DNA of 64,000 nt. Origin: RPQJ01 sp963823535 (lineage in GTDB: Bacteria; Pseudomonadota; Gammaproteobacteria; Steroidobacterales; Steroidobacteraceae). Positions 1 to 6,614 of this stretch are shown in pieces (positions within the stretch are counted from its first letter, which is position 1; every line of letters starts with the position of its first letter). The DNA lies in the NCBI GenBank assembly GCA_963823535.1, contig CAWGLZ010000005.1, positions 186,001-250,000 of the forward strand, given 5' to 3'. The translations under genes and the position numbers were made by a program. A model generated the notes under the pieces. It did not search any database. It saw only the letters and a program-made list of their open reading frames with translations, and was not told where the DNA came from.

Positions 1-679
1 CGGCGATGTCGCGTACCGGGGTGCAGAGCAGGGGAATCGTGCCGGACGCGAGCAGGGCGTCCTCCGCGTTGCGCTCGTCGAGTGCCACCCGCCGCAGGCC
101 GAAGTCATCGTAGGGTTCGGTCAGGAAGCCCGCTTCGCCCGCCGTGAACAACACGCGCTCCAGGTAGGGCGCCAGTCGGCGGCGTGACACCGCGTTGCTC
201 AGGACGGCCTGTGCGAACGCCAGTTTCGACTCCTTGCCGTGGAGCGGGCCACGGGCGCGGGAGGTGATCACCGTGAGGGTGGCTCCCGCACGCGTTTCGA
301 GCGGCCGGTCGCCGAGGACGGCCTGCGCGATGCGTCGGCAGGTCGCGGCCACCTCCTGTGGCAAGGGCCGGGCCGCGTAGGCCTGGTCGCGGACATACGC
401 GCGCTGCAGTCGATCGAGGGCCGGCAACGGCTCGGGTTGCGCCAGGGCCGCCATGCGCCATGCGCCGATCGACGCGCCGACCAGTTCGAGCGGCGCGGTA
501 CTGCGGCTCAGCCACTCCTGGAACAGGAGCTTGTCGAGCGGGATCAGCGCGAGCCCTTTGGGGCCGCCGGCGGCGGCAGGGATGCAGGCGACGTCGGCGG
601 GCGAGACCCCTCGCTCGCGCACATGCTCCATGGCACCCGGACCGGCACGCAAGACGAAGGCGGATTCGTCGCTTACCAC
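1..679 (-). CDS. Patatin-like phospholipase family protein (3' end outside the window)
   Basis: Seen: reading leftwards from about 679 there is an uninterrupted frame of some 226 residues to the window edge. It has the patatin-type oxyanion stretch AAAGGPKG (about residues 35-42) and the nucleophile elbow GASIGAW with candidate Ser70. Near the edge is ASGTIPLLCTPVRDI, which matches the segment before the catalytic Asp in this family. Known: such proteins are serine acyl hydrolases using a Ser-Asp dyad; the Asp motif would lie beyond the window. The start is uncertain. I use a GTG at 679 because the family usually begins just before LRAG; GTGs at 697 and 700 and an ATG at 631 are alternatives. 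No signal peptide is visible, so a cytoplasmic lipase acting on membrane lipid is inferred. Confidence 0.8.
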   Translation of the reverse strand, partial: MVSDESAFVLRAGPGAMEHVRERGVSPADVACIPAAAGGPKGLALIPLDKLLFQEWLSRSTAPLELVGASIGAWRMAALAQPEPLPALDRLQRAYVRDQAYAARPLPQEVAATCRRIAQAVLGDRPLETRAGATLTVITSRARGPLHGKESKLAFAQAVLSNAVSRRRLAPYLERVLFTAGEAGFLTEPYDDFGLRRVALDERNAEDALLASGTIPLLCTPVRDIA

Positions 680-718
680 GGGTAAGATGCCCGGCACCAC
701 CGGGTGCGCAACAAGCTC

Positions 719-796
719 ATGACCAAGATCCTGCTGATCGCCATCGTCGCCTTGATCGTCTATGTGCTGTACCTGCGCACCAAGCGCAAGCGTTGA
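719..796 (+). CDS. Predicted 25-residue basic single-pass membrane microprotein
   Basis: Seen: a short ATG frame encodes a hydrophobic stretch (ILLIAIVALIVYVLYL) followed by a strongly basic tail (RTKRKR). Nearly every third codon position is G or C, as in the real genes here, which argues for coding. A GTG at 704 in the same frame is an alternative start; neither start has a clear Shine-Dalgarno sequence. It sits in the gap between two minus-strand genes, the patatin-like gene and the FAD oxidoreductase. The predicted topology is one helix with a cytoplasmic positive tail. No function is assigned and the gene call itself is tentative. Confidence 0.45.
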   Translation: MTKILLIAIVALIVYVLYLRTKRKR

Positions 797-846
797 ACGG
801 CCGGGACTCTAGTGGATTCCGGGCCGGGCGGGGAAGTCGCGGCCGT

Positions 847-2118
847 CTACAGCAGGTCTCGCAGCCGGTACCAGAGCATGCCGAGCACCAGGGCGGGCGT
901 CCTCAGCCAGCGCCCTCCCGGAAAGATTCGATGGTGCAGGCGGCCGAAGAGATCGAATCGTTCCGCCTGGCCCGCGATCGCCTCCGCCGCCAGGCGTCCC
1001 GCCATCCCGGCCATGGCGATGCCGTGGCCGGAGAAGCCCTGCAGGTAGTAGACGTTGGGGCCGATGCGACCGAAGTCGGGCGCACGGTTCATCGTGATGT
1101 CGACGTAGCCGCCCCACACGTATTCGAGCCGGGCGTCGGTCAGCTGCGGGAACACCCGCAGCATCCGTGCGCGCGTCGCCCGGCCGGTGTCGCGCGCATC
1201 GATGCCCGAGTAACTGACGCGACCGCCGAACAGCAGGCGGTGGTCCGCCGAACGGCGGAAATAGTCCAGCACGAAGTTGGTGTCGGCGACGGCCACGTTT
1301 TCACGGATGAGCGCCGTGACACGCGCCTGGCCGAGCGGCTCGGTCGCCACGACGTAGGTTCCCACGGGCATCACGCGCCAGTTCGTGCCGACCCGGAGGC
1401 CACCGACGTAGCCGCCACGCGTGAGGACCACGTATCGCGCGGTCACCTTCCCGCGGGGCGTGACGACGCGCACCGGATCACCCGGTTCGATGCGCGTGGC
1501 CGGCGACGACTCGAAGATGCGGACGCCGGCCTCACGCGACGCTCGTGCGAGGCCGAGCGTGTAGTTGAGCGGGTGCAGGTGGCCGCTGCCCGGGTCGTAC
1601 AGGCCGGCGAGATAGCGCTGGGTCGCCAGCAGCGATTCAACCTCCTCTCGCTCCATGAATCGCGGCGACCGATAGGCGTAGACCTCGGCCAGCTCGCGCT
1701 GCAGCTCCAGCAGTTCGCCTCGCTGGCGAGTCCGCGTCGCGACGTGCAGGTGACCCCAGTGGAGGTCGCAGTCGATGGAATGTCGTGCCACGCGCTCCCG
1801 CACCCAGTCGAGCGCTTCGATCGAGACGTCCCACATCCGGCGGGCGCTCTCGACGCCGACCTGCGCCGCCAGGGTGTCCTGCCCCGTGCCAAATCCGAAG
1901 ATGACCTGCCCGCCGCTGCGACCCGAGGCGCCCCACCCGACACGTTCGGCGTCGATCAATGCCACGCGATAGCCGCGCTCGGCGAGTTCGAGGGCCGTCG
2001 CGCAGCCCGCGATACCTGCCCCGACCACGCAGACGTCAAACGTGACCTCTCCCTGCAGGGCAGGCTGCTCGGCGAACGGCGTCGCGGTCGCCGCGTAGTA
2101 GGACGCGATATGGGGCAT
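847..2118 (-). CDS. FAD-dependent oxidoreductase of the DAO family, PuuB/OrdL type
   Basis: Seen: 423 residues. An N-terminal dinucleotide-binding motif GAGIAG (residues 33-38) is followed by WGASGRSGGQ (62-71), the hallmark segment of gamma-glutamylputrescine oxidase-like proteins. The C-terminal part has the FAD-closing pattern YYLQGFSGHGIAMAG. Known: PuuB oxidises gamma-glutamylputrescine with oxygen, releasing ammonia and peroxide; relatives oxidise other secondary or primary amines. No other Puu genes (ligase, aldehyde dehydrogenase, hydrolase) are nearby, so the substrate is unknown. An open frame extends far upstream, but that part is a shadow of the yhhN gene; the ATG at 2118 puts the Rossmann motif at the usual distance. 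A weak -10-like TAGAGT lies 8 nt upstream of this ATG. Confidence 0.9.
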   Translation of the reverse strand: MPHIASYYAATATPFAEQPALQGEVTFDVCVVGAGIAGCATALELAERGYRVALIDAERVGWGASGRSGGQVIFGFGTGQDTLAAQVGVESARRMWDVSIEALDWVRERVARHSIDCDLHWGHLHVATRTRQRGELLELQRELAEVYAYRSPRFMEREEVESLLATQRYLAGLYDPGSGHLHPLNYTLGLARASREAGVRIFESSPATRIEPGDPVRVVTPRGKVTARYVVLTRGGYVGGLRVGTNWRVMPVGTYVVATEPLGQARVTALIRENVAVADTNFVLDYFRRSADHRLLFGGRVSYSGIDARDTGRATRARMLRVFPQLTDARLEYVWGGYVDITMNRAPDFGRIGPNVYYLQGFSGHGIAMAGMAGRLAAEAIAGQAERFDLFGRLHHRIFPGGRWLRTPALVLGMLWYRLRDLL

Positions 2119-2238
2119 GGCGACGGACTCTAGCGCCCTGCGTAAGGGCGGCGTAAGCCGCAGATGGCGCAATGCCCACGCCTGCGGCATGCTTTCGAGG
2201 CCGCGCCGCGCGCGCGATGTGAATCCGGGGGTGATCCT

Positions 2239-2880
2239 GTGCCGCACTGGGGCCCGTACCTGCTCTGCGCCGTTGCCGTGGCGGGCCTGCTGGTCGCGGA
2301 GCGCCGCGGCTCCCGGGCGGGACTCTGGCTGACCAAGCCGGTGGCCTCGCTGGCATTCATCTGGGGCGGCATTGCGGCGGGGGCGCTCGATTCGACCTAT
2401 GGCCAGCTGCTGCTGCTCGGACTCGTGCTCTGCCTGCTCGGCGATCTCCTGCTCATTCCGCTCGACCGGCCGGCGGTTTTCCGGGCCGGCGTCTTCGCGT
2501 TCCTCGCCGGACATGTCGCCTACTCGGCGGCGTTCCTGACCCGACCGCTGGACCCGGTCGGGCTTGCCGCGGGCGCGGTCCTGCTCGCCGTCTTCGTGGG
2601 CGCAGTCCTGCGCTGGCTCGGCCCGTCGGTGCCGACCGGGATGGTCGGGCCGGTGCGGGTCTACATGGTCGTGATCGGCCTCATGTCGGCGCTCGCCTGC
2701 GGCGTGACCGCGGCGGGTGGTCCGTGGGCCGTTGCGCTCGGAGCGCTGGCATTCACGGCGTCGGATGTGTCCGTCGCGCGGGATCGCTTCGTGCAGCATT
2801 CCTTCGTCAATCGCGCCTGGGGCCTGCCGCTGTACTACGCGGCGCAACTCCTCATCGCGTCCACTGCGGCGATGGTCTGA
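2239..2880 (+). CDS. Lysoplasmalogenase-like YhhN family membrane protein
   Basis: Seen: about 213 residues, almost entirely hydrophobic, with seven to eight predicted membrane helices. The YhhN signature region LGDLLLIPLDRPAVFRAGVF is followed by FLAGHVAYSAAF, and a late segment has FTASDVSVARDRF with acidic residues inside the membrane. Known: the family includes TMEM86 lysoplasmalogenases, which hydrolyse the vinyl ether bond of lysoplasmalogens; the bacterial role is less clear. The start is placed at GTG 2239, just after a purine-rich GGGGG, because the longer frame from 2164 adds 25 non-hydrophobic residues. The stop overlaps the next gene's ATG (TGATG), so the two are probably translationally coupled. 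Confidence 0.82.
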   Translation: MPHWGPYLLCAVAVAGLLVAERRGSRAGLWLTKPVASLAFIWGGIAAGALDSTYGQLLLLGLVLCLLGDLLLIPLDRPAVFRAGVFAFLAGHVAYSAAFLTRPLDPVGLAAGAVLLAVFVGAVLRWLGPSVPTGMVGPVRVYMVVIGLMSALACGVTAAGGPWAVALGALAFTASDVSVARDRFVQHSFVNRAWGLPLYYAAQLLIASTAAMV

Positions 2881-3572
2881 TGCTGCAGCCGGATGCCATG
2901 CTGCCCGAGGTTCCACTGCGCCCCGCGCCGTGGCACCTGCAGGGCTCGGCGTGGATCGTCGCGCTCAAGCTCCCGCCCGGCACCGCGGCGTACGATGCTT
3001 TCCTGCCCCCGAGCCTCGTCGGCCGGGGGCGGGGCCTGGCGTCGTACCTGATGTTCGTGGATTACCGCAAGTCGGGCTGCGGGCCGTATCGCGAGCTGCT
3101 GTTCATCCCGGGTGCCTTTCCCTTCGCTGACGGCCGTCGCCACCTGAGCATCAGTCGCATCGTCGTCTCGACCTGGGACAGCGTCGTGAACGGCCGCAAC
3201 AACTGGGGCATTCCCAAGGACCGCGCGGACTTCGAGGTGGAGTACGGCACGGCACAGGGGCGTGAGGATCGCGTGCGTGTCTCGAGCGATGGCCGCGAAC
3301 TCTGCGAGTTGCGTTTCGCCCGCTCGCGATTCATGCCGCGGCTGCCCGTCTACGGCTCGTGGCTGCCGTCGGGCCTGCGGACCCTCGCGCAGGAGTTCCG
3401 GGGCCGCACGTACTATTACGCGCCGAGCGCCCGCGGATGGATCCGACCGGGCCGGCTCGAGTCCTGGCGCTTCGATCCGGCACTGTTCCCGGATCTCTCC
3501 ACGGCGGCCGTGGTGGCCACGCTCGCGGTAGAATCGTTCAACCTGACCTTTCCGGTCGCGCAGGTCACCTGA
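2880..3572 (+). CDS. Acetoacetate decarboxylase-fold protein
   Basis: Seen: 230 residues with the segment NNWGIPKDRADF, in which Lys113 occupies the place of the Schiff-base lysine (Lys115) of clostridial acetoacetate decarboxylase. The preceding LFIPGAF and SRIVVSTWDSVVNGR fit the beta-cone core of the superfamily. Known: members decarboxylate acetoacetate or, in divergent branches, act as aldolase-dehydratases. The true substrate cannot be told from sequence. The ATG overlaps the yhhN stop codon, giving a two-gene unit. A third gene, the small lipoprotein, follows after 13 nt with its own ribosome binding site and may belong to the same transcript. Confidence 0.85.
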   Translation: MLQPDAMLPEVPLRPAPWHLQGSAWIVALKLPPGTAAYDAFLPPSLVGRGRGLASYLMFVDYRKSGCGPYRELLFIPGAFPFADGRRHLSISRIVVSTWDSVVNGRNNWGIPKDRADFEVEYGTAQGREDRVRVSSDGRELCELRFARSRFMPRLPVYGSWLPSGLRTLAQEFRGRTYYYAPSARGWIRPGRLESWRFDPALFPDLSTAAVVATLAVESFNLTFPVAQVT

Positions 3573-3585
3573 GGAGGGCTTCCCC

Positions 3586-3975
3586 GTGACCAGGCTCGAT
3601 GCATCGTGCACCGCTCCGCGGGCGCCGGTCGGCGCGCTGGCGGGAGCGATCCTGCTGGCCGCGGTCCTCGTCGTCGGGTGCGTATCGCCGGGGGTCCAGG
3701 TCCCCTCGCGAACCGTCGCGCCGGAGCTGGAACTGCTCTCGGCCGGACGGCTGGACCTCCCCGGCGAGTGCCGCCCCCCGGCGGGCGCGGTCTACCGGGC
3801 GAGGTTCATCGTGATGCCTGACGGACGGGTGGCGGCCGTCGAGCCCGAATCGGGCCCGCGCTGCGTCCAGGAGGCGCTGTCGAGGTGGGTCAACGGCTTC
3901 CGCTACCGGCCACTGGCGGAGCCTGCCAGCGCCACGATCGACTGGATGGCGGTCGAGGCGCGTCGCGGCGGCTAA
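3586..3975 (+). CDS. Small lipoprotein with a TonB C-terminal-like domain
   Basis: Seen: 129 residues starting at a GTG preceded by GAGGAGGG. The N-terminus has a hydrophobic segment ending in the lipobox VVGC (lipidated Cys32). The remainder contains YRARFIVMPDGRVAAVEPES and ALSRWVNGFRYRP, resembling the beta-strand/helix layout of energy-transducer (TonB C-terminal) domains. A full TonB would need an N-terminal anchor plus a Pro-rich linker, both absent, so this is a stand-alone, lipid-anchored version. The partner is unknown. Position after the ADC-like gene suggests co-transcription. Confidence 0.72.
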   Translation: MTRLDASCTAPRAPVGALAGAILLAAVLVVGCVSPGVQVPSRTVAPELELLSAGRLDLPGECRPPAGAVYRARFIVMPDGRVAAVEPESGPRCVQEALSRWVNGFRYRPLAEPASATIDWMAVEARRGG

Positions 3976-4101
3976 CGGCGACCGGCAAATCCAGCTCGCG
4001 AATCGGCTGAGGATTTCTCGTTTCTGCGCCGGCCGGCGCCTGCCTATAGTGCCCAGTTCAGTCACAGTCGGCGTGCCACGAGCCTGCCGGAGGAAAGTCT
4101 A

Positions 4102-5199
4102 TTGCTTGAAGGATTGCACTCCCTGCTGCCCGAAGGACTCGACGCGAACCTGGCCCGCGTGGTGGTCAGTGCCGGCGTCGCCGCCGTGGTCTTCATCGTG
4201 CTGTGGACCGCGCGCGGACTCATGCGACGTCAATACGCACGCCTCGCGCGCACTCCGGCGACCGAGATCATGGAAATCCCGCTGCAGGCAGGCAGTCGCA
4301 CGACGCTCGCCTTCATGGCCGTCGTGGCGGCGTTCGCCGGGCTGACGGTCTTCGGGCTCGAGGGCCGGGCCGCCAGCATCCTGCTGAAGATCACGACGAT
4401 CGCCTTCTTCTGGCAGACGGGGCTCTGGATCTCGACGGCCGCGACCGCCTGGCTCGACCACCGGCGCAAGGTGACGATGCAGGAGGACAAGGCGGTCGCC
4501 GGGTCCATCGGCATCATCCGCTTCGTCGTGCGCGTGCTCATCTGGGCCATGGTGCTGCTGCTCACGCTCGAGAACCTCGGCGTCGACATCACCGCACTGG
4601 TGGCGGGCCTCGGCATCGGCGGCATCGCGGTGGCGCTGGCCGTGCAGAACGTCCTCGGCGACCTGCTCGCGTCGATCTCGATCGCCCTCGACCAGCCGTT
4701 CGTGCTGGGCGATTTCGTGATCATGGACGACTACATGGGGTCGGTGGAGTACATCGGCATCAAGAGCACCCGGCTGCGCAGTCTCACCGGGGAGCAGATC
4801 GTGATGTCCAATGCGGACCTGCTGTCGAGCCGGTTGCGCAACTACGGCCGGATGCAGGAGCGCCGCATCGTGTTCACGCTCGGCGTCACCTACGAGACGC
4901 CGCGCGAGCTGCTCAAGAAGATCCCGTCGCTGCTGCGCCGGATCGTCGAGGAGCAGGAGGGGACGCGGTTCGACCGCGCGCATTTCGCCAGCTACGGGGA
5001 TTTCGCGCTCAATTTCGAGTCCGTCTACCACGTGCTGAGCGCGGACTACAATCGCTACATGGACGCCCAGCAGGCGATCAACTTCCGCATCCACGAGGAG
5101 TTCGAGGCGCTGGGAGTGCAGTTCGCCTACCCGACGCAGACCCTCTGGCTCGCGAATGCGACCGCCGCTCAACCGCAGGCCAAGGGAGGTGCGGCATGA
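4102..5199 (+). CDS. MscS-family mechanosensitive ion channel
   Basis: Seen: 365 residues. Four hydrophobic segments lie at about 20-40, 68-86, 95-116 and 136-158. They are followed by the pore helix region VAGLGIGGIAVALAVQNVLG (about 167-186), with the small-residue packing typical of MscS TM3, and the cytoplasmic beta domain beginning GDFVIMDDYMGSVEYIGIKS. Known: such channels gate on membrane tension and release solutes on hypo-osmotic shock. The start is a TTG at 4102 with a clear GGAGGAAAG 5 nt upstream. The stop overlaps the ATG of the radical SAM gene (ATGA), so both are translated from one message. Confidence 0.93.
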   Translation: MLEGLHSLLPEGLDANLARVVVSAGVAAVVFIVLWTARGLMRRQYARLARTPATEIMEIPLQAGSRTTLAFMAVVAAFAGLTVFGLEGRAASILLKITTIAFFWQTGLWISTAATAWLDHRRKVTMQEDKAVAGSIGIIRFVVRVLIWAMVLLLTLENLGVDITALVAGLGIGGIAVALAVQNVLGDLLASISIALDQPFVLGDFVIMDDYMGSVEYIGIKSTRLRSLTGEQIVMSNADLLSSRLRNYGRMQERRIVFTLGVTYETPRELLKKIPSLLRRIVEEQEGTRFDRAHFASYGDFALNFESVYHVLSADYNRYMDAQQAINFRIHEEFEALGVQFAYPTQTLWLANATAAQPQAKGGAA

Positions 5200-6533
5200 C
5201 GCGAGCCAACGTCGCCCGCTACCAGCCCTACGTCGTGTCCAACATGGACACGATCCCCCAGCTCGGGCAGCTGTCGGAATCGCGGCGCCTGGCCATGAAG
5301 GCGCTGGCGCACGTGCTGCCGTTCCGCACGAACTCCTACGTGATCGAGGAACTCATCGACTGGAGCGACATCCCGGCCGACCCGATCTTCCAGCTCACGT
5401 TCCCGCAGCCGGGCATGCTCGAGGCGTCGGACCTCGCGAAGGTGACCGCCCTGGTGAAGGCCGGTGCAACGTCGCAGAAGATCCGGCCGGTGGCCGACCG
5501 GATCCGGCTCAAGCTGAATCCGCACCCGGCGGGCCAGCTCGAGCACAACGTGCCGCGCCTCGACGGCATTCCGCTGCCCGGCATGCAGCACAAGTACCGC
5601 GAGACCGTGCTGTTCTTCCCGGGGCGCGGCCAGACCTGCCACGCCTACTGCACCTACTGCTTCCGCTGGGCGCAGTTCGTCGGCATGGAGGGGCTCAAGT
5701 TCGCGCAGCGCGAGACGGAGACCTTCCACGAGTACCTGCGTCGCCACACAGAGGTCAGCGACGTGCTGTTCACGGGCGGTGACCCGCTGATCATGCGTGC
5801 CTGGCACCTGCGGGCGTACATCGAACCGCTGCTGAAACCCGCCTTCGAGCACCTGCGGCACATCCGCATCGGCACCAAGGCGCTCGCGTTCTGGCCCTAC
5901 AAGTTCGTCTCGGACCCGGACGCCGATACGCTCCTGCGCCTGTTCGAGCGCGTCGTCGCGAGCGGCCGTCATCTCGCGCTCATGGCGCACTTCACGCATC
6001 CCCGCGAGCTCGAGACACCGATCGTGCGCAAGGCGATCGAGCGCATCCGCGGCACCGGTGCCGTGATCCGCACGCAGGCCCCGCTCGTCCGCCACATCAA
6101 CGACTCCGCCAACGCCTGGGCCGACATGTGGCGGGCACAGGTGCGGCTGGGGTGCATCCCGTACTACATGTTCGTGGAGCGCGACACGGGCCCCAAGGGT
6201 TATTTCGAAGTGCCGCTCGCGACAGCGCACGATATTTTCCGTCGCGCGTTCCGGCAGGTCTCGGGCCTGGCCCGCACCGTCCGCGGACCGTCCATGTCGG
6301 CGACGCCAGGCAAGGTCGTGGTGCTGGGGACGCAGGAGATCCACGGCGAGAAGGTGTTCGTCCTGAGCTTCCTGCGTGGTCGCAAGCGCGAGTGGGTGGG
6401 CCGGCCGTTCTTCGCGCGCTTCGATCCCAAGGCGACGTGGCTCGACCAGTTGCGCCCGGCGCTGGGGGAAGATCGATTTTTCTTCGAAGAGGCGGACGAG
6501 TCGGAGCGGGCGCACGTCGTGGCCTGGGAGTGA
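5196..6533 (+). CDS. KamA-family radical SAM protein (lysine 2,3-aminomutase-like)
   Basis: Seen: 445 residues with the radical SAM cluster motif CHAYCTYC (Cys148, Cys152, Cys155) and FTGGDPLIM for the SAM-binding strand. The family-typical ending is GKVVVLG and FVLSFLRGRKREWVGRPFF. Known: KamA enzymes shift an amino group between C2 and C3 of lysine using PLP and a 5'-deoxyadenosyl radical; many homologues such as EpmB act on other amino acids. The classical glycine-rich PLP-lysine segment PGGGGK is replaced by ATPGK, so substrate and even PLP use are open. The ATG overlaps the MscS stop codon. A beta-amino acid osmolyte made next to an osmotic channel is a plausible but untested link. Confidence 0.88.
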   Translation: MTRANVARYQPYVVSNMDTIPQLGQLSESRRLAMKALAHVLPFRTNSYVIEELIDWSDIPADPIFQLTFPQPGMLEASDLAKVTALVKAGATSQKIRPVADRIRLKLNPHPAGQLEHNVPRLDGIPLPGMQHKYRETVLFFPGRGQTCHAYCTYCFRWAQFVGMEGLKFAQRETETFHEYLRRHTEVSDVLFTGGDPLIMRAWHLRAYIEPLLKPAFEHLRHIRIGTKALAFWPYKFVSDPDADTLLRLFERVVASGRHLALMAHFTHPRELETPIVRKAIERIRGTGAVIRTQAPLVRHINDSANAWADMWRAQVRLGCIPYYMFVERDTGPKGYFEVPLATAHDIFRRAFRQVSGLARTVRGPSMSATPGKVVVLGTQEIHGEKVFVLSFLRGRKREWVGRPFFARFDPKATWLDQLRPALGEDRFFFEEADESERAHVVAWE

Positions 6534-6545
6534 AGTCGGCGCGTG

Positions 6546-6572
6546 CCGGGGCGCCCCGCCGGGGCACCCCGG
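6546..6572. terminator. GC-rich hairpin between convergent kamA-like and ppdK genes
   Basis: Two 12-nt arms, CCGGGGCGCCCC and GGGGCACCCCGG, pair with a 3-nt loop; one pair is G-U on one strand. The hairpin starts 13 nt after one stop codon and ends 43 nt from the other. There is no T-run, so termination efficiency is uncertain; it could act for both strands. Confidence 0.5.
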
Positions 6573-6614
6573 AAGCGTCCGCGGCGTGACGGTCCGGGCG
6601 AGGCCCCGGAAAAC

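Noticed and set aside
2119..2916. Upstream extension of the FAD oxidoreductase frame
   Set aside because: It is antisense to the yhhN gene, with biased Arg/Glu-rich composition typical of shadow frames; ATG 2118 gives the normal N-terminus.
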